DNA of 64,000 nucleotides from Melampsora larici-populina 98AG31. Lineage: Eukaryota > Basidiomycota > Pucciniomycetes > Pucciniales > Melampsoraceae. How positions within the stretch are numbered: position 1 is the first letter of the stretch; the number at the start of each line of letters is the position of its first letter. This document shows positions 22,420 through 32,713 of the stretch, in pieces. Location: contig NW_006768814.1 of NCBI RefSeq assembly GCF_000204055.1, forward strand, positions 666,045 to 730,044, given 5' to 3'. A program made the translations under genes and the position numbers. The notes beneath the pieces were generated by a model. That model was given only the letters and a program-made list of their open reading frames with translations. It made no database searches and had not been told where the DNA came from.

Positions 22420-24033
22420 TCAGAGGACTTGTCGTACAACAGATCTCAGGTCACTAGGAAGCTCGATCACGACCATGTCCTCTACAGAGCGCTTCTCCTT
22501 TCCTCTCGACAACAAATCCGCCATATTGTCACCTGATTTCACCCGTTGAGCCACTATATCACAGTGTAAGTGCTCTAATAATTTTTGAATCTTTTTCCAC
22601 TCCTCGTTCACCTCAACGTCACCTGACTTCCTATTTTCTACCACTTCCTGAGAAGTCGTTTTATCAGTCAAGACAACAAAGGACTTCCCTCCTACAACAC
22701 TAAAGGTACTAAGCATGATAAGTCCCAGGCGAATAGCCATGGTTTCTGCCCATGATATGTTTCGTTTACCTCTTGATGCCTTCTGACTGTTCCATCCTTC
22801 GGACAAAGTAAATTGCACCCATCTAGACCCCACGAGCACTCCTATGCCTGTGAGTGACGCATCACCTACCCAGTCAACATCAATAGGAACCTGGTCTGGT
22901 ATGATCCGCCTCGGCTTGAATGCTTTCATCGCTTTGAGCCATTCTTGTAGGTCCTCCCGTACATCCCCAGGTACTTTCCTTTTTGCTGACGCCACTTGCC
23001 ACTCTTTCTCCCAACGGTACAGGCTAGAAATGTAGCACTTAAGGTGAGGAACTATGTGAGTTGTGTGGACTAACCTTCCCACAAACTTTTGCACCCTCTT
23101 TAGGTTGAATGATTCGTTCGGGTCTAAGAATTCTTCTATTTCTTTCAGTCTTGCTTCAAATTTCTCATCCGGTAACCTTACAGTTCTTTCTTTTGAGTTC
23201 CAAATAAAGCCTATATATCACTGTTCATCTGCGAATTTGTGTACTTTCTCCGAGTTGCTCAAGACTCCCATTTCTGAGCTAAACCTTACAATATCTTGTA
23301 TTGATGTGGTATTTCCGGCTTCCTTAACTAGCAAGTTATCGTCGACCCACCTAAATGCCGTCTTCAACTTAAAGGCTATTACTATAATTTGCTTCCACAA
23401 ATCTGCTGGTCGTCCAAAGACACCGCAACCTGCCACTCCGCCCAACTGAATACGCGAATCCAACCATAACCTACCCGACAAGTCCATGAGAAAGAGAAAG
23501 CGCCATTGCGACGGGTGAATAGGTATTTGCCTATATGCTTTCTCCCAGTCAAATAAAGCAAGTAATTAATTTCCTTTATTATCCCTAAAGAAGGCAGCCA
23601 CTATTTTAAAATCATCCCACGTGGTGGCGTGGTCCTTCTTATCCACAAAGCTGTTAACTGACGGTGTTTCTTCAACCTCATGCGGAAACGACAGATCATT
23701 AATAATCCTGAAGGACCCATCGCCATTTATAACACTCCCCATCGGGCTGGACCGGAAAAATCCAATCTTGGAAAATACCTCTTCATGAGTGAAGGGTCCA
23801 AAGATTCGGTTTGCTCTTCTCTCCTTTTCTAGTGTATTTCGAATCTTCTCCGATGCCAATTTTGCCGATTCATGATTATCCGGAGTAAACCACCTCCTAT
23901 TGCCCATCGTGTGATCTGGGATTCCTTGATGGAACCCATTTATACAACCTCTTATCACCTCATCCGCGTCTCCTCCAATTTTATGCTGTGCCACCAACGA
24001 CTTCCATCTCGACAGATTCAAGTCACACACTGC
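22420..24033 (-). pseudogene. Reverse transcriptase and RNase H of element 2, with two stops
   Basis: RT blocks from 24030: FHQGIPDHTMGNRRWFTPDN, FGPFTHEEVF, SSPMGSVINGDGSFRIIN, then LFDWEKAYRQIPIHPSQWR, GGVAGCGVFGRPADLW and FRWVDDNLLVKE (intact VDD). RNase H has VGDASLTGIGVLVG, WAETMAIRLG, VLTDKTTSQ and SGDNMADLLSRG, so its acidic residues are kept. In-frame stops at 23566-23568 (TAA) and 23218-23220 (TGA) interrupt the same continuous frame, which otherwise runs to the stop after SVVRQVL. Of the three elements, only this one keeps the RT VDD and the RNase H TD, yet it cannot be translated through. Confidence 0.85.
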
Positions 24034-24499
24034 ATATTCTCATGGCCACCTCTTGTTGTAGGTTCTTCCGGAGTTCTTATATGGCAGCAACCTTACCACA
24101 TTCACCTCTGGTGTAACCTTGAGTTGGGGACCCTCTCCCGACGAAGCTAACTCAGCTTCCCAATCATAACTAGAGGACGAAACAGACACCAACAATTTGG
24201 TTTGTGGTCAGAATTCATACACAATGGTTGTCGTACGACGTTTATTTCAGTAAGACAGTGACATCAGACACAGATATCAAACAAAGTCAGAGGGAGAAAC
24301 GACGACATGAGGCTGTGATATGATCAACCAAACACTCAGTTCAACAACCCAACAGTTCACAACATGGGTGACTGGATATAAATCAAGAAAAAAACCAAGT
24401 CTTCGCACTTGGTACGCCTATCAAGTTTTCTTTAGGTGGGTGGCGAGGAAACACCTCAAACAACACCATCGTAATCAAAGAATCAAATCAGCATCTAGC

Positions 24500-26298
24500 T
24501 TACTTTGCCTTTCCTCCACCACCGTACTTAGGACCGTTAATTTCCCCCTTACAATCATCACGTCTGTCATCCTGACGCCACGAATTACCGCCTTTGCCTC
24601 TACAATTGGCATTACGGTCAAAGTATCTACTTCCGTTGTTCCGATCAGCATCTTGCCCGCCATTGTTTCCATACCAACCTCCGCCACGACCTCGATCCCT
24701 CACATTCCGACCTTCACTCCTTCTCTCCTCAAAGTGTTGGTAACCCGAGCCACTCGGACCTTCATAGAAGGGTTGGCAAACAGCCAAGAACAAGCGTTTG
24801 GCTTGCCATAGTCAGTAGCTTGATTGGCGTTGGTATTGGTGTTTGAATACTGCTTGTGATTACTGAAAGCTTGGTACTCGCCTGTGATTGGATGGATGTT
24901 TGCCTTTGGCTGACCTTCGGCATACGGATTGTCGCTCTGAAAACGTGGTTGGAAATCTCCTAGACCCTCCGTTTCGAGTCTAGCGTCACATTCTTGGTTC
25001 TCATCTCTGATAGCCGGATTAGCTAGTTTGCCATCCGCGTTTTTGAAAGTCATTACTGTCGATCTGATAGCCTGGTCGTAGCAAAATGCCATAATTTCAG
25101 AGGAACATTCTTGCTTGATGGCCATGACGTTTTCCTTATGAATCACAAATTTGTCCGCGACATCTCCATGTCCGTAATAATGTATGTAAGAAACGAAAAG
25201 ATTGAAGGCCAAAACTCATTCACCAAAATTCATTCTCCACTCGTCAGGAATTTCTAGACCGTTGTAACGGTCGTCATCACTATCTTTCTTCTTTTTAACT
25301 CTTTGAGATTGTCGGACTAAGTCTAATCTCAACCATTGCGGATTGAAGATCGATAATGGTATATACCCTTCAAACGGTTTCATTTTTGCGTCAAAGTAAG
25401 GAGATAACACCACTAATCCATTGACCTCTATACCAGCATCGCTGACTTTGACCTTTTTCTTTTCGGTGGATTTCGATACATCATCATCCTTGGTTAAATT
25501 GACCTGAATTGGGGCTTTCCTAGTTGATGTCTTCTCTTTTGACACCTGATGGGTTACACTGGGCGTCTGAACAGTTTGCGACGGTGTGACGACTTTGTTG
25601 ATTGTGGCGTTGATCCCGTTAAGAGCAGGTTGGTCAGAAGGTGTCTTGCTAACTACCGTGTAACCGTTGGCTTTCAACCAAGAATGAAAACCACGCGGAG
25701 GACTGTCGCCTGCCATAGTGACCGTGTTTCTGCGTGTAGGGGAACGTGCTTAACGAAGGAAGAAACACAAGATATTGGTCACATTATTCCAAAGTCAACC
25801 CTTACTACAAGAGGCTTCACCCGAGGTGGCATCACAAAACATGGGTATATATACTGGGCTTCGCCTTTGGCGGCATCACCCATGGTGGCAATTCATGGAA
25901 TTCAGCTTACTATTTTGGCCAAAATTCACATCATCTCTAGACAGCAAGCCTCCCGAATGTAAGACTGATGTACCCGTTGCTTCTGGTGGGTCTTGACTAT
26001 TTGGTGGTACACCAGTTGATGTGTTCATGGCCGGTTCAGTTGCAGCTTGTTCTTCCCCCGGAACGGTCAACCTAACCACTGGAGTAAATGATGACTGATT
26101 ACGATTTCTGTTTGAAGTAGGACAATTCTCACGTCCGCGTCCTCTACCACGTCCACGGCGACTCGCAATTGCCGGAGTCGGCACTACAATATCTGAATCG
26201 GGCGGAGGGACTGAACCACCTCTTAGCCTATTGCTTGATCTCCTCATCATCTCATTGAAGTTTTCGGTGTTCGTGTTCTTCCTAGTCGTGTTTGACAT
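24500..26298 (-). pseudogene. Gag-like protein of element 2, degenerate
   Basis: The start is ATG 26298 (MSNTTRKNTNTENFNEMMRR), followed by an RG-rich GRGRGRGRE tract. After a probable intron between about 25900 and 25735, the core resumes with SPPRGFHSWLKANGY, IPLSIFNPQWLRLDLV and MNFGE. A TGA at 25216-25218 stands where elements 1 and 3 have Trp (FGEW). The frame continues VLAFNLFVSYIHYYG, STVMTFK, NPAIRD and NPYAEG. A one-base frameshift at about 24785 separates it from the RGG tail ending at 24500. The tail (YQHFEERRSEGRNVRDRG) is probably an RNA-binding nucleocapsid. The long plus-strand frames here are antisense shadows. Confidence 0.75.
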
Positions 26299-26677
26299 CT
26301 CTGATTACTAGACTTTGACAATAACAAAAGTTGTAATTTGGAGGTAAACAAGAAGGGTGTGACCCTCTTCTGTTGAAAGTATAGACGTAGGTTTCAAAAA
26401 GAGATAGTCAAGCAAATGAGCTTGAACTGAGAGAGAGAGAAGACCAGGGAGAATTTCCAGATACGAGCGCAGGATTTGGGATGTGGGAGACTAGACGTGG
26501 GCGGGAATAGAATTTTCAAGGTTGGGAAATTCCTACAACCTGAAATTCCATGCCTAGGAAGTATCCCCGCTATAAGGATAATCCTTATCACTACCCACGT
26601 ATCCAATCCTGTTCGTCTCGTGGAAATAGGCGGTACCATTGTGCCTTTGGGTACCGCCTCCCACGGAAGACAAAGCT
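26299..26677 (-). repeat. 5' terminal and leader region of element 2
   Basis: The inverse of GGTACCCAAAGGCACAATGG lies at 26655-26621 region and matches the 5' end of element 1. A GGGGATAC block follows, and then a pyrimidine-rich leader to the Gag ATG. No open frame. Probably contains the promoter, as in related elements; no core promoter motif was recognised. Confidence 0.5.
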
Positions 26678-26960
26678 GAAGCTGTCTGAGAAGGGCGGAA
26701 TTGCATGGGCGGAAACTGCAGCGATTTGTCTGGGAGTGCTGGTAGTGAGAAAGGTTATGGATGTACGGGGTATGAGGTTGAAGGTACTAACCAATAACAC
26801 CACATCGCAAGCTGTCGTAGTGAAACACCGATTGAGAGATGTAGTGGTAAATACTGAGTGGAAGAAGATACAGGATCTTCTAGTGGAGCTGCATTGTGAT
26901 GTGGTAGCCAAACAGGTGTCTTCCGGCGACAATGACGCTGATGAACCCCAAAGGTAGAAC
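26678..26960 (+). pseudogene. RNase H continuation of element 1
   Basis: KLSEKGGIAWAETAAICLGV, VLTNNTTSQAVVVKHRLRD, VNTEWKKIQDLLVELHCDVV and SGDNDADEP continue the RNase H that stops at 20644. The third acidic residue is asparagine (TNN instead of TDN), like element 3 and unlike element 2 (TDK). Confidence 0.8.
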
Positions 26961-27136
26961 TAATGCTAACGACAGCAAAGAAACTGGAATTAGCAAGGGA
27001 GGAGAAGGAGGCCAAGAACCCGGTTATGGTCAAGAACCTATTCTCTCTAGTGGAAGGGCTCACCGTGGGATCCTTGCAATTCCAGACAGGTTACACAGTA
27101 GCTCTGGTGGCGTCTTGGGGGATGGCACTCTTCAGA
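26940..27136 (+). pseudogene. Tyrosine recombinase of element 1, central fragment
   Basis: LTTAKKLELAREEKEAKNPV and GYTVALVASWGMALF match element 2 YR (AAHKLELCSEPKEKKDPV, TYTVALTAFWGMACLGELV). The true N-terminal part (about 110 residues in element 2) is missing, so RNase H runs almost directly into the middle of YR: a deletion. The match stops at about 27136, where an AT-rich insertion starts. Confidence 0.75.
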
Positions 27137-28766
27137 ACTTATAACCCAACAAGGGTTATACAGAGCTGGAAGAGGATAATCTACTAATAAAATGACTAGT
27201 AGAAGTCGTCTATGACTGCTCTTCTAAAACAACACAATCAGGAAAAGGCGCTGTTGTATTGAGTACAGATAAGGCACCAGAGAAATATAACTTTCACACG
27301 TATTTTAACTTCAAAAGCACAATTTCGATTACTATCAACACTGCTATAGTGTTATTCCCAAATGATAACTGAAGAAAATAAGCAATATCTTTGTGATATT
27401 ATTCCCAATCAGTCTTTTTGACTATAAAACTAAAGTTAATTTCTCTTTATAGCTATAATAAAGGGCGTATTTGAGTGACCAGGTACTATTAAAATAAGTT
27501 TATGACAATAAACAAAAGAATAACTGTGTAAATGATAAAGAAAAAAGGGGAACAACAGTCCCAAAATCATCTCAAAGTATATATAACAATGTACTCCAAC
27601 TTTTACAATGGTCAACAGCCTCAAAACCAATCAAATCCGCCCAAAAATACCCTAAAAACCCTATGATGACGCAATGTAATGATTTTGGTACTAATACATG
27701 ATGTAATTTTCACAGCTAAAAGTGATCAATAACGCAATAATGTGATGTACAGCACTTCTTATGATGAATACAGGTGATTTTTTCCTTGTAAACTAGCTGA
27801 AAACCAAATTTTGAGATTACAAATTTTTTCAGATGAGGTCCAATTTTTGATTACTAAAATGCATCTTGTAGCCCTTGTGTTACTGATCATTTATGACACC
27901 CATATGACCTATTTCTGATGAGTGATGAGTAAGATATTGAGTTGTGAAGTTAAGGTTTTTAGTGTTACATGTCGACTTGTGACTGTAAATTCGAGATTCA
28001 CACCAATTTCTCATTTGCCTTATAACTTTTTACATAAACCTCTGCTACTATTAATTTAAAGTTTGTACATTATGTAGTACACTCCTCTGCGTTGAACGAG
28101 CCATCTACCAACCTAATCTGATGTCATTTGACATATGTAATAAGCTGAAAACCTTCATTTTTGATAAAATCACCTACTTTCTTCACTTCTCACAGCTGCT
28201 ACTCTCTTTTTCTTGCTCGTGTAATATGACATCATCCTCTATAACCTTAAAAATCCCGGAAAATCCTCTTGGCAACCTTAAATTTCACTATTACCACCAT
28301 TACATATGCAAACTACACGTATATCTCTTGTTTACCAACTTCAAAAAAGTACCTTTTCTTTAATAACTCCTGTTTCTTCCTATCAACCTTCAAGATTAAA
28401 ATTGTTATAGTATAATATAATGCTTTTCTTTCATATTCTAACCTCATATCACCCATAACTTTATTATTACTACCCTAACAACCATTTTCCAGCCTGTATA
28501 CCTATATTTTTGAATGTTTCTTATGTTTTTCTTTCTTTCTTTTTGTAATAACTTTGTGAATGAACTCTAATGATCTTAATAAGTAATGTGCAATAAAATG
28601 ATGTAATGTTAACCCAATGACCAATACATAAGCCTATAAGAGCTTCAATTGATCCAAAAACCTCCATTTCGAATTTTCTGTCCTGCTAAACTTTTCTAAT
28701 AAACTGGTAAACTACTAAATATGAAGTTTTTGATTGATGCCTTAAATTGATCACCACAACGCCTGG
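27137..28766. other. AT-rich 1.6-kb insertion in element 1 YR, class unknown
   Basis: YR of element 1 stops after MALF and resumes at GEFLKGHEVTNQVRVKD. Between these lies a strongly AT-rich block without a convincing frame on either strand. Near its left edge is a small inverted repeat AACCC..GGGTT (27142-27158). No terminal inverted repeat or clear target duplication was found. It could be a non-autonomous retroelement, a relic of one, or captured intergenic DNA. Confidence 0.5.
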
Positions 28767-29270
28767 GTGAATTTCTGAAAGGTCACGAAGTGACAAATCA
28801 GGTTAGGGTGAAGGACATTGTGTGGGATCCAAGCGGGGAGTATTTGTCTATTTGTATTTGGGAGGCAAAGACGGCAACAGTCGGTGAGATTCAAGAACTT
28901 CACCTCCAGGAACAGCAGTCTCTACTAGATCCTGTGTCTTCTGTTTGTTGGTTGATTAATAACTCTCAATCATCAAAAGACAATGCTCTCTTCTCGTACC
29001 CAGTAAGCGGCGGTCAAAAGATACTCACAAAAGATCAATTTCAAAAGATGGTCTCAAAGGTCTGGTCGTCTGTGTCAAACACAAAGCTGACCGGCCACTT
29101 GTTCCGAGTAGGTGGAGAATCATTACTTTGGAATCTGGGTTGTGACTTGAGCGACATAGTGGCAATTGGATGATGGCAATTGAAGGCATATAAATTGTAT
29201 ATTCACAAGTATAGTGAAGGAGATCTGAAGGAGACTTGTCGTATACTGGATCAGCTAAGACTGGAATGAT
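28767..29270 (+). pseudogene. Tyrosine recombinase of element 1, catalytic C-terminal fragment
   Basis: QVRVKDIVWDPSGEYLSICI, LLDPVSSVCWLINNSQSS, LFSYPVSGGQKILTK and TGHLFRVGGESLLWN (HxxR present). A TGA at about 29170 stands where element 2 has VGRW, then QLKAYKLYIHKYSEGDLKE keeps the nucleophile-Tyr block. The CGA Arg and TGG Trp codons that are stops in element 2 are intact here, which is why those changes can be read as nonsense. Confidence 0.8.
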
Positions 29271-30328
29271 AGAGATGATTGTTGGTTTGTTGGAAGGAGA
29301 GCCTCAATTGCAATGACGTAAAGGATCAATTGAAGAGTGTAGCTGGCGTTGACCCGGGCCATAGTGGTTGGGGTTTCTCCGGCTCAGGACTATGTCCCAA
29401 GTTGGGGGAAGAGCACCCCACATACAAGGCCCGGTAGCCCTACCCCCCTCAGTCCTCTAGACCGCCCCCCCAAGAGATCCAATGTTTCCTACACACAGTG
29501 TTGGGTTTGCCTAGGGAAAACCGGGTCAACACATTCATACATGTGCATATGCTGAGTGTAATGCATACCCAGCAATGTGTACGTAGCTGTACATGGCATA
29601 CCCCTTGGAGAGAGACTGAGGCATCTTGTGTGCGAAGTCAACAGGGGATGAAGACACTCATCCTTTGGGCAATGAGATGCAAGATTAGTGGATAGGAGTT
29701 ACGTTAGCAGTCCCAGATCAAGGGTTTTTTTCAAAGAGTTACGTTAGCAACCCGGGCTGATGGGAGTTTGTTTTGAGCTACGCATCAGCCCCACATCCCG
29801 TTACGGTAGCTTTGTTGCCCGGAAGGAAATGCAGGGGCCTCCTTTTCCCAAAGTAGCCGCAATAACCACCAAATCAAGCCTCAAGAAAGATAGATCAGCT
29901 TTAGCATTGACACAAGGGGACAGCCCTTCATCAATCGACTCTACCCATTAACTCAACGGTATGACACCTGTTACCTTTCCCCTCCCATCAAAGCATTAGC
30001 TGATGAACGTTCTTCTCAATTGAATTTTATCTCATCCTTGTTTCACCTTCCACAAACGTACCCACAAATCCGATTCTCTGTTTCCTTTCAATCACTCGGT
30101 AATCTAATCATTGAACTATTGTACTCATCAAATCACAATCAACTCCATAATCTCAATTAAATTCAAACAATGATAAATTCCTCTCGACGTCCTTTTGTTG
30201 GCATCTTTATCCAGATGGTTAACTACATCTTTTTTCGGTTTCCTGTCATGCCTATGAGTGGCCTAACGCACGTTCCCAACGTAGGCACCCCTACTACTAG
30301 TTGATCCCAGTGAGTATTCATTACAGTT
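29271..30328 (+). repeat. 3' non-coding region of element 1 and flank
   Basis: GGCTCAGGACT (29381) and a C-run followed by AAGAGATCC (29464-29480) match the 3' region of element 2. Further right a direct repeat GTTACGTTAGCA (about 29698 and 29738) and a hairpin GGGCTGATG / CATCAGCCC (about 29755-29795) occur. Past about 29960 the sequence is AT-rich without features. The exact element end was not found. Confidence 0.4.
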
Positions 30329-30595
30329 TTGAATCCAGGAATGATATCACCCTGCCCTGATGGGCGCCAAAGAGCTTCAGTCAAGCACAGCACTGCACCT
30401 AGACCAACTCAGAAAAGCAAGGCGATTGAGATACCTCCAGACAAAGTAGATTCTTTGGATGATTCTCCAGAGGTGGTTAACCCTCCAGCTAAGAAGAAAC
30501 ACAAGTGTGTTCAAGGCAAGACCAAGAACACCACCATGGACAAGGCATCCATTAGCCACGGGCCAGGCTGGCTCTTGCTATTTCTTTTTGTCTAA
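30329..30595 (+). other. Short basic ORF, unidentified
   Basis: An 88-residue plus frame whose first true ATG is near 30342. It contains KVDSLDDSPEVVNPPAKKKH, a mixed acidic and basic stretch ending with a nuclear-localisation-like KKKHK. The composition resembles the N-terminal tails of transposases, but no family match was recognised. The frame ends at a TAA at 30593-30595. Confidence 0.25.
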
Positions 30596-30599
30596 AGTC

Positions 30600-31006
30600 A
30601 CGTGCTTTGGACATTTCTCATGTTATGATTTGGAAAAACTGTTACAAGACAGTACTTCATACAAATGTATTTCATTTGATTCTTAGAATCATACTACGTG
30701 TATGCCACACAAGTAGGTGTGGTGTTTGGGGTAGGGGGGCACGTTGTTTCCTAAACCAGACCTCTCGGTGGAAAAGACACGTGGTGATTTCCGAAAAGGA
30801 GAAATCATGTCACGGCTACCGAGAGGGACCACGTCAAGGAAAAACTAAGCGTCACCGACACGCAAAACAAAACAAAAACCAATGCCTAGGAGTAACCACA
30901 AAGGGGTAAGTGATACACCCACAACTCAGGTTTGGTTACAAGCCAGAGCCGCGCGAAACCCTCACCTTGTGGTTAAACCGTTGGTCATCCTCGTAATGCA
31001 TGCAAA
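30600..31006. repeat. Non-coding block with imperfect hairpin beside the 31-kb recombinase
   Basis: An inverted repeat (CCTCTCGGT...GTGATTTCC at about 30761-30793 against GGAGAAATCA...ACCGAGAGG at about 30799-30831) and a G-run (30735) lie downstream of the minus-strand YR. This is the place where the 3' terminal repeats of a YR retrotransposon are expected. No gene. Confidence 0.4.
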
Positions 31007-32056
31007 CTACCCATTCAAGATTCCCAAAGCGTGCAAATTATCGTTCATACCTGCCGACAAATATTCGCGGAGATATAGCTTGTAGCATGCTGAGGTCCAT
31101 TGGCCCAGCGCTTTAATATCTTCATGATCAACCCCTAGCGCAGAGCGCAGCAACGCGCCACCCACTCTGAAAGAGTGCCCTGAGATACCAGTCCACCCGT
31201 GTGTTGTCCAGATATGGACACATCTTGACACTACCGCCAAGCGGGTCAGGTTCATTCTTGTCTCTCTGTTGGTAAAATAGCCAAACAAGGCTGTCGCTGG
31301 TCCGCCCACTACCGATAGACGGCGTTTGATGGCCTTCACGGGGCACAGTACGTTAGGTTGGGCGTTGAGTAGGATGTGTTGAGCCACTCCTACCCTGGCG
31401 GTCTTCGCACCTCGTACCTGTAGAGTAACGGATGAGGGAGTTGATGACCGCATGATGTTGCTCTTCCACACAGAATTGAGCCAATTGGTGTCCCCAATAG
31501 TGTTGTCATACGTCAACTCAGCGAGGCGGGCTAAAACCCAGAAAGCGCAGATGGCACAGTCGAGAATTGCTAGATCTTTTGCAGAATGGTGGTCTAAATT
31601 GTTATATAATGCTATCATATGCTTTATCATGACTGCCGGTTTCTGATGCTTAGCCGGCAAGAGTGCGTCGAATTTAGCTGATGCGCGTACAAAGATAGCC
31701 ACCCTCGGAGTAACTCCTATAGGGTAGTCGACGTCGTGAATAAGGTGCCAGGCCTGGAGTCCGCAGATGTACTTTGACAACTTCCGCGAGTTTACGTCTT
31801 GCGTAGCGACCTCGAACTTGTTCCTTCCCGCCCACACGCAGAACCCAGATATGTCCTGAGCCGTTGCTGGTAGCAGGAAATCCATCCTTCCGGTACTTTC
31901 GATGTACCCAAGAAACTTCTTGACTGCGCTGTTATATGTTATCAGCGTACTAAGTTTCCACCCATTCAATAGGTGAAGTTGTTCAGTGGACGGTCAGATA
32001 GGACCTCGACCCGAAAGCAATGTTTGAAGCTTTCCCAAGTTGTCCGTTGGGTTCAT
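31007..32056 (-). pseudogene. Tyrosine recombinase (near-intact catalytic domain)
   Basis: From 31969 the frame is open for 320 residues: LNGWKLSTLITYNSAVKKFL, FLLPATAQDISGFCVWAG, YICGLQAWHLIHDVDYP, ARLAELTYD (first Arg), TGISGHSFRVGGALLRSAL (HxxR) and LGQWTSACYKLYLREYL (Trp, nucleophile Tyr). All catalytic positions are present. Homologous sequence extends upstream in frame to an ATG at 32056 (MNPTDNLGKLQTLLSGRGPI) with one TGA at 31994-31996, so the N-terminus is broken unless read through or spliced. It stands downstream of the RT of element 3 on the same strand, where that element's YR belongs. However, it is visibly richer in G and C than that RT, so it may be the tail of a different insertion. 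Confidence 0.75.
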
Positions 32057-32713
32057 AATACGAAGATCGGTGAAATGATGACAAATGTGTGTGTTGTGCT
32101 AAGTACTATCGAACACGGAAACAAACCTGAAACGCATGTCAACACAAAACATCACGACAACTTGATAGGAAGGTTTAATTACCTTTCTCTGGATGATGCT
32201 TCACCAATAATGCCGGGCACCGGTGGTGGCAGGTTGACCAGAAATTTATTGAGCTTGGTAACTGGTTGGAGTTTCAAGCGATAGAAAGATTATGTTCGAC
32301 TAATATCAAAACGATGTCTCTTTTGGTTTTAACAAAAGGATGATTGCTCTGTCATGTTTCTGATTCCATCCGAAACGAACAACCTAATTAAAAACCATTA
32401 ATTTAATCTGATCCAAAACCCCCAGACCTTGGCTTACTAGACCTGGTTCTGTAGAGCGCATCACGTTTGTCAAAGAAACCGCCTTCTTTTACAACTGTTT
32501 AAGTATGGCACTGCCACAAAAACCAAACTTCAAATAGCAATCATACCAATTTTTTTTTTTTTTGCACGGAAAAACAACCAAATACATTAAGCGCACTTGC
32601 ACAAGTTTTCATAAGTTTGATAAAAAAACAATATCAAAATTCATTTAGTACACTTAAACGACACAAGCAAAGCTTCGTCAAGAATGGAAGAAAACATGGT
32701 AGTATTCTCGTAA
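32057..32713. other. Non-coding stretch between YR and RT-RNase H
   Basis: No convincing frame. It contains a 17-base T run at about 32550-32566 and becomes strongly AT-rich to the right of about 32290. This is where base composition changes between the recombinase and the RT of element 3, so a junction between two insertions may lie here. Confidence 0.4.

Larger units (their letters stand above)
20645..26677 (-). mobile_element. YR retrotransposon element 2, inserted in element 1
   Basis: A full-length but inactivated element in the minus orientation: 5' end with the GGTACC motif (26655-26621), Gag (26298-24500), RT-RNase H (24030-22420), YR (22149-21100) and a 3' non-coding region (21099-20645). 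Element 1 RNase H stops at about 20644 (QFKLLAG) and resumes at about 26678 (KLSEKGGIAWAET), so the insertion is directly visible. No target duplication is evident. Junctions are good to about 10 bp. Confidence 0.8.
15235..29500 (+). mobile_element. YR retrotransposon element 1 (DIRS/Ngaro-like), degenerate and interrupted
   Basis: The parts occur in canonical order on the plus strand: 5' non-coding end with hairpins (15250-15342), Gag (15626-17366), basic nucleocapsid-like piece (18597-18881), RT-RNase H (19183-20644 and 26678-26960), tyrosine recombinase (26940-27136 and 28767-29270) and a 3' non-coding region to about 29500. Three insertions interrupt it: an unknown one at about 17380-18590, retrotransposon element 2 at about 20645-26677, and an AT-rich block at about 27137-28766. 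Its 5' motif GGTACCCAAAGGCAC recurs in element 2 in the matching place, and GGCTCAGGACT plus a C-run followed by AAGA mark both 3' regions. No target duplication was seen, as expected for integration by a tyrosine recombinase. Outer limits are approximate. Confidence 0.8.

Noticed and set aside
24320..24811. 163-codon plus-strand frame over element 2 Gag
   Set aside because: Antisense of the RGG-rich nucleocapsid; the Thr/Ser/Pro/Ile composition is the complement of that tract.
31973..32284. 103-codon plus-strand frame
   Set aside because: Overlaps, in antisense, the upstream extension of the recombinase and has no recognisable features.
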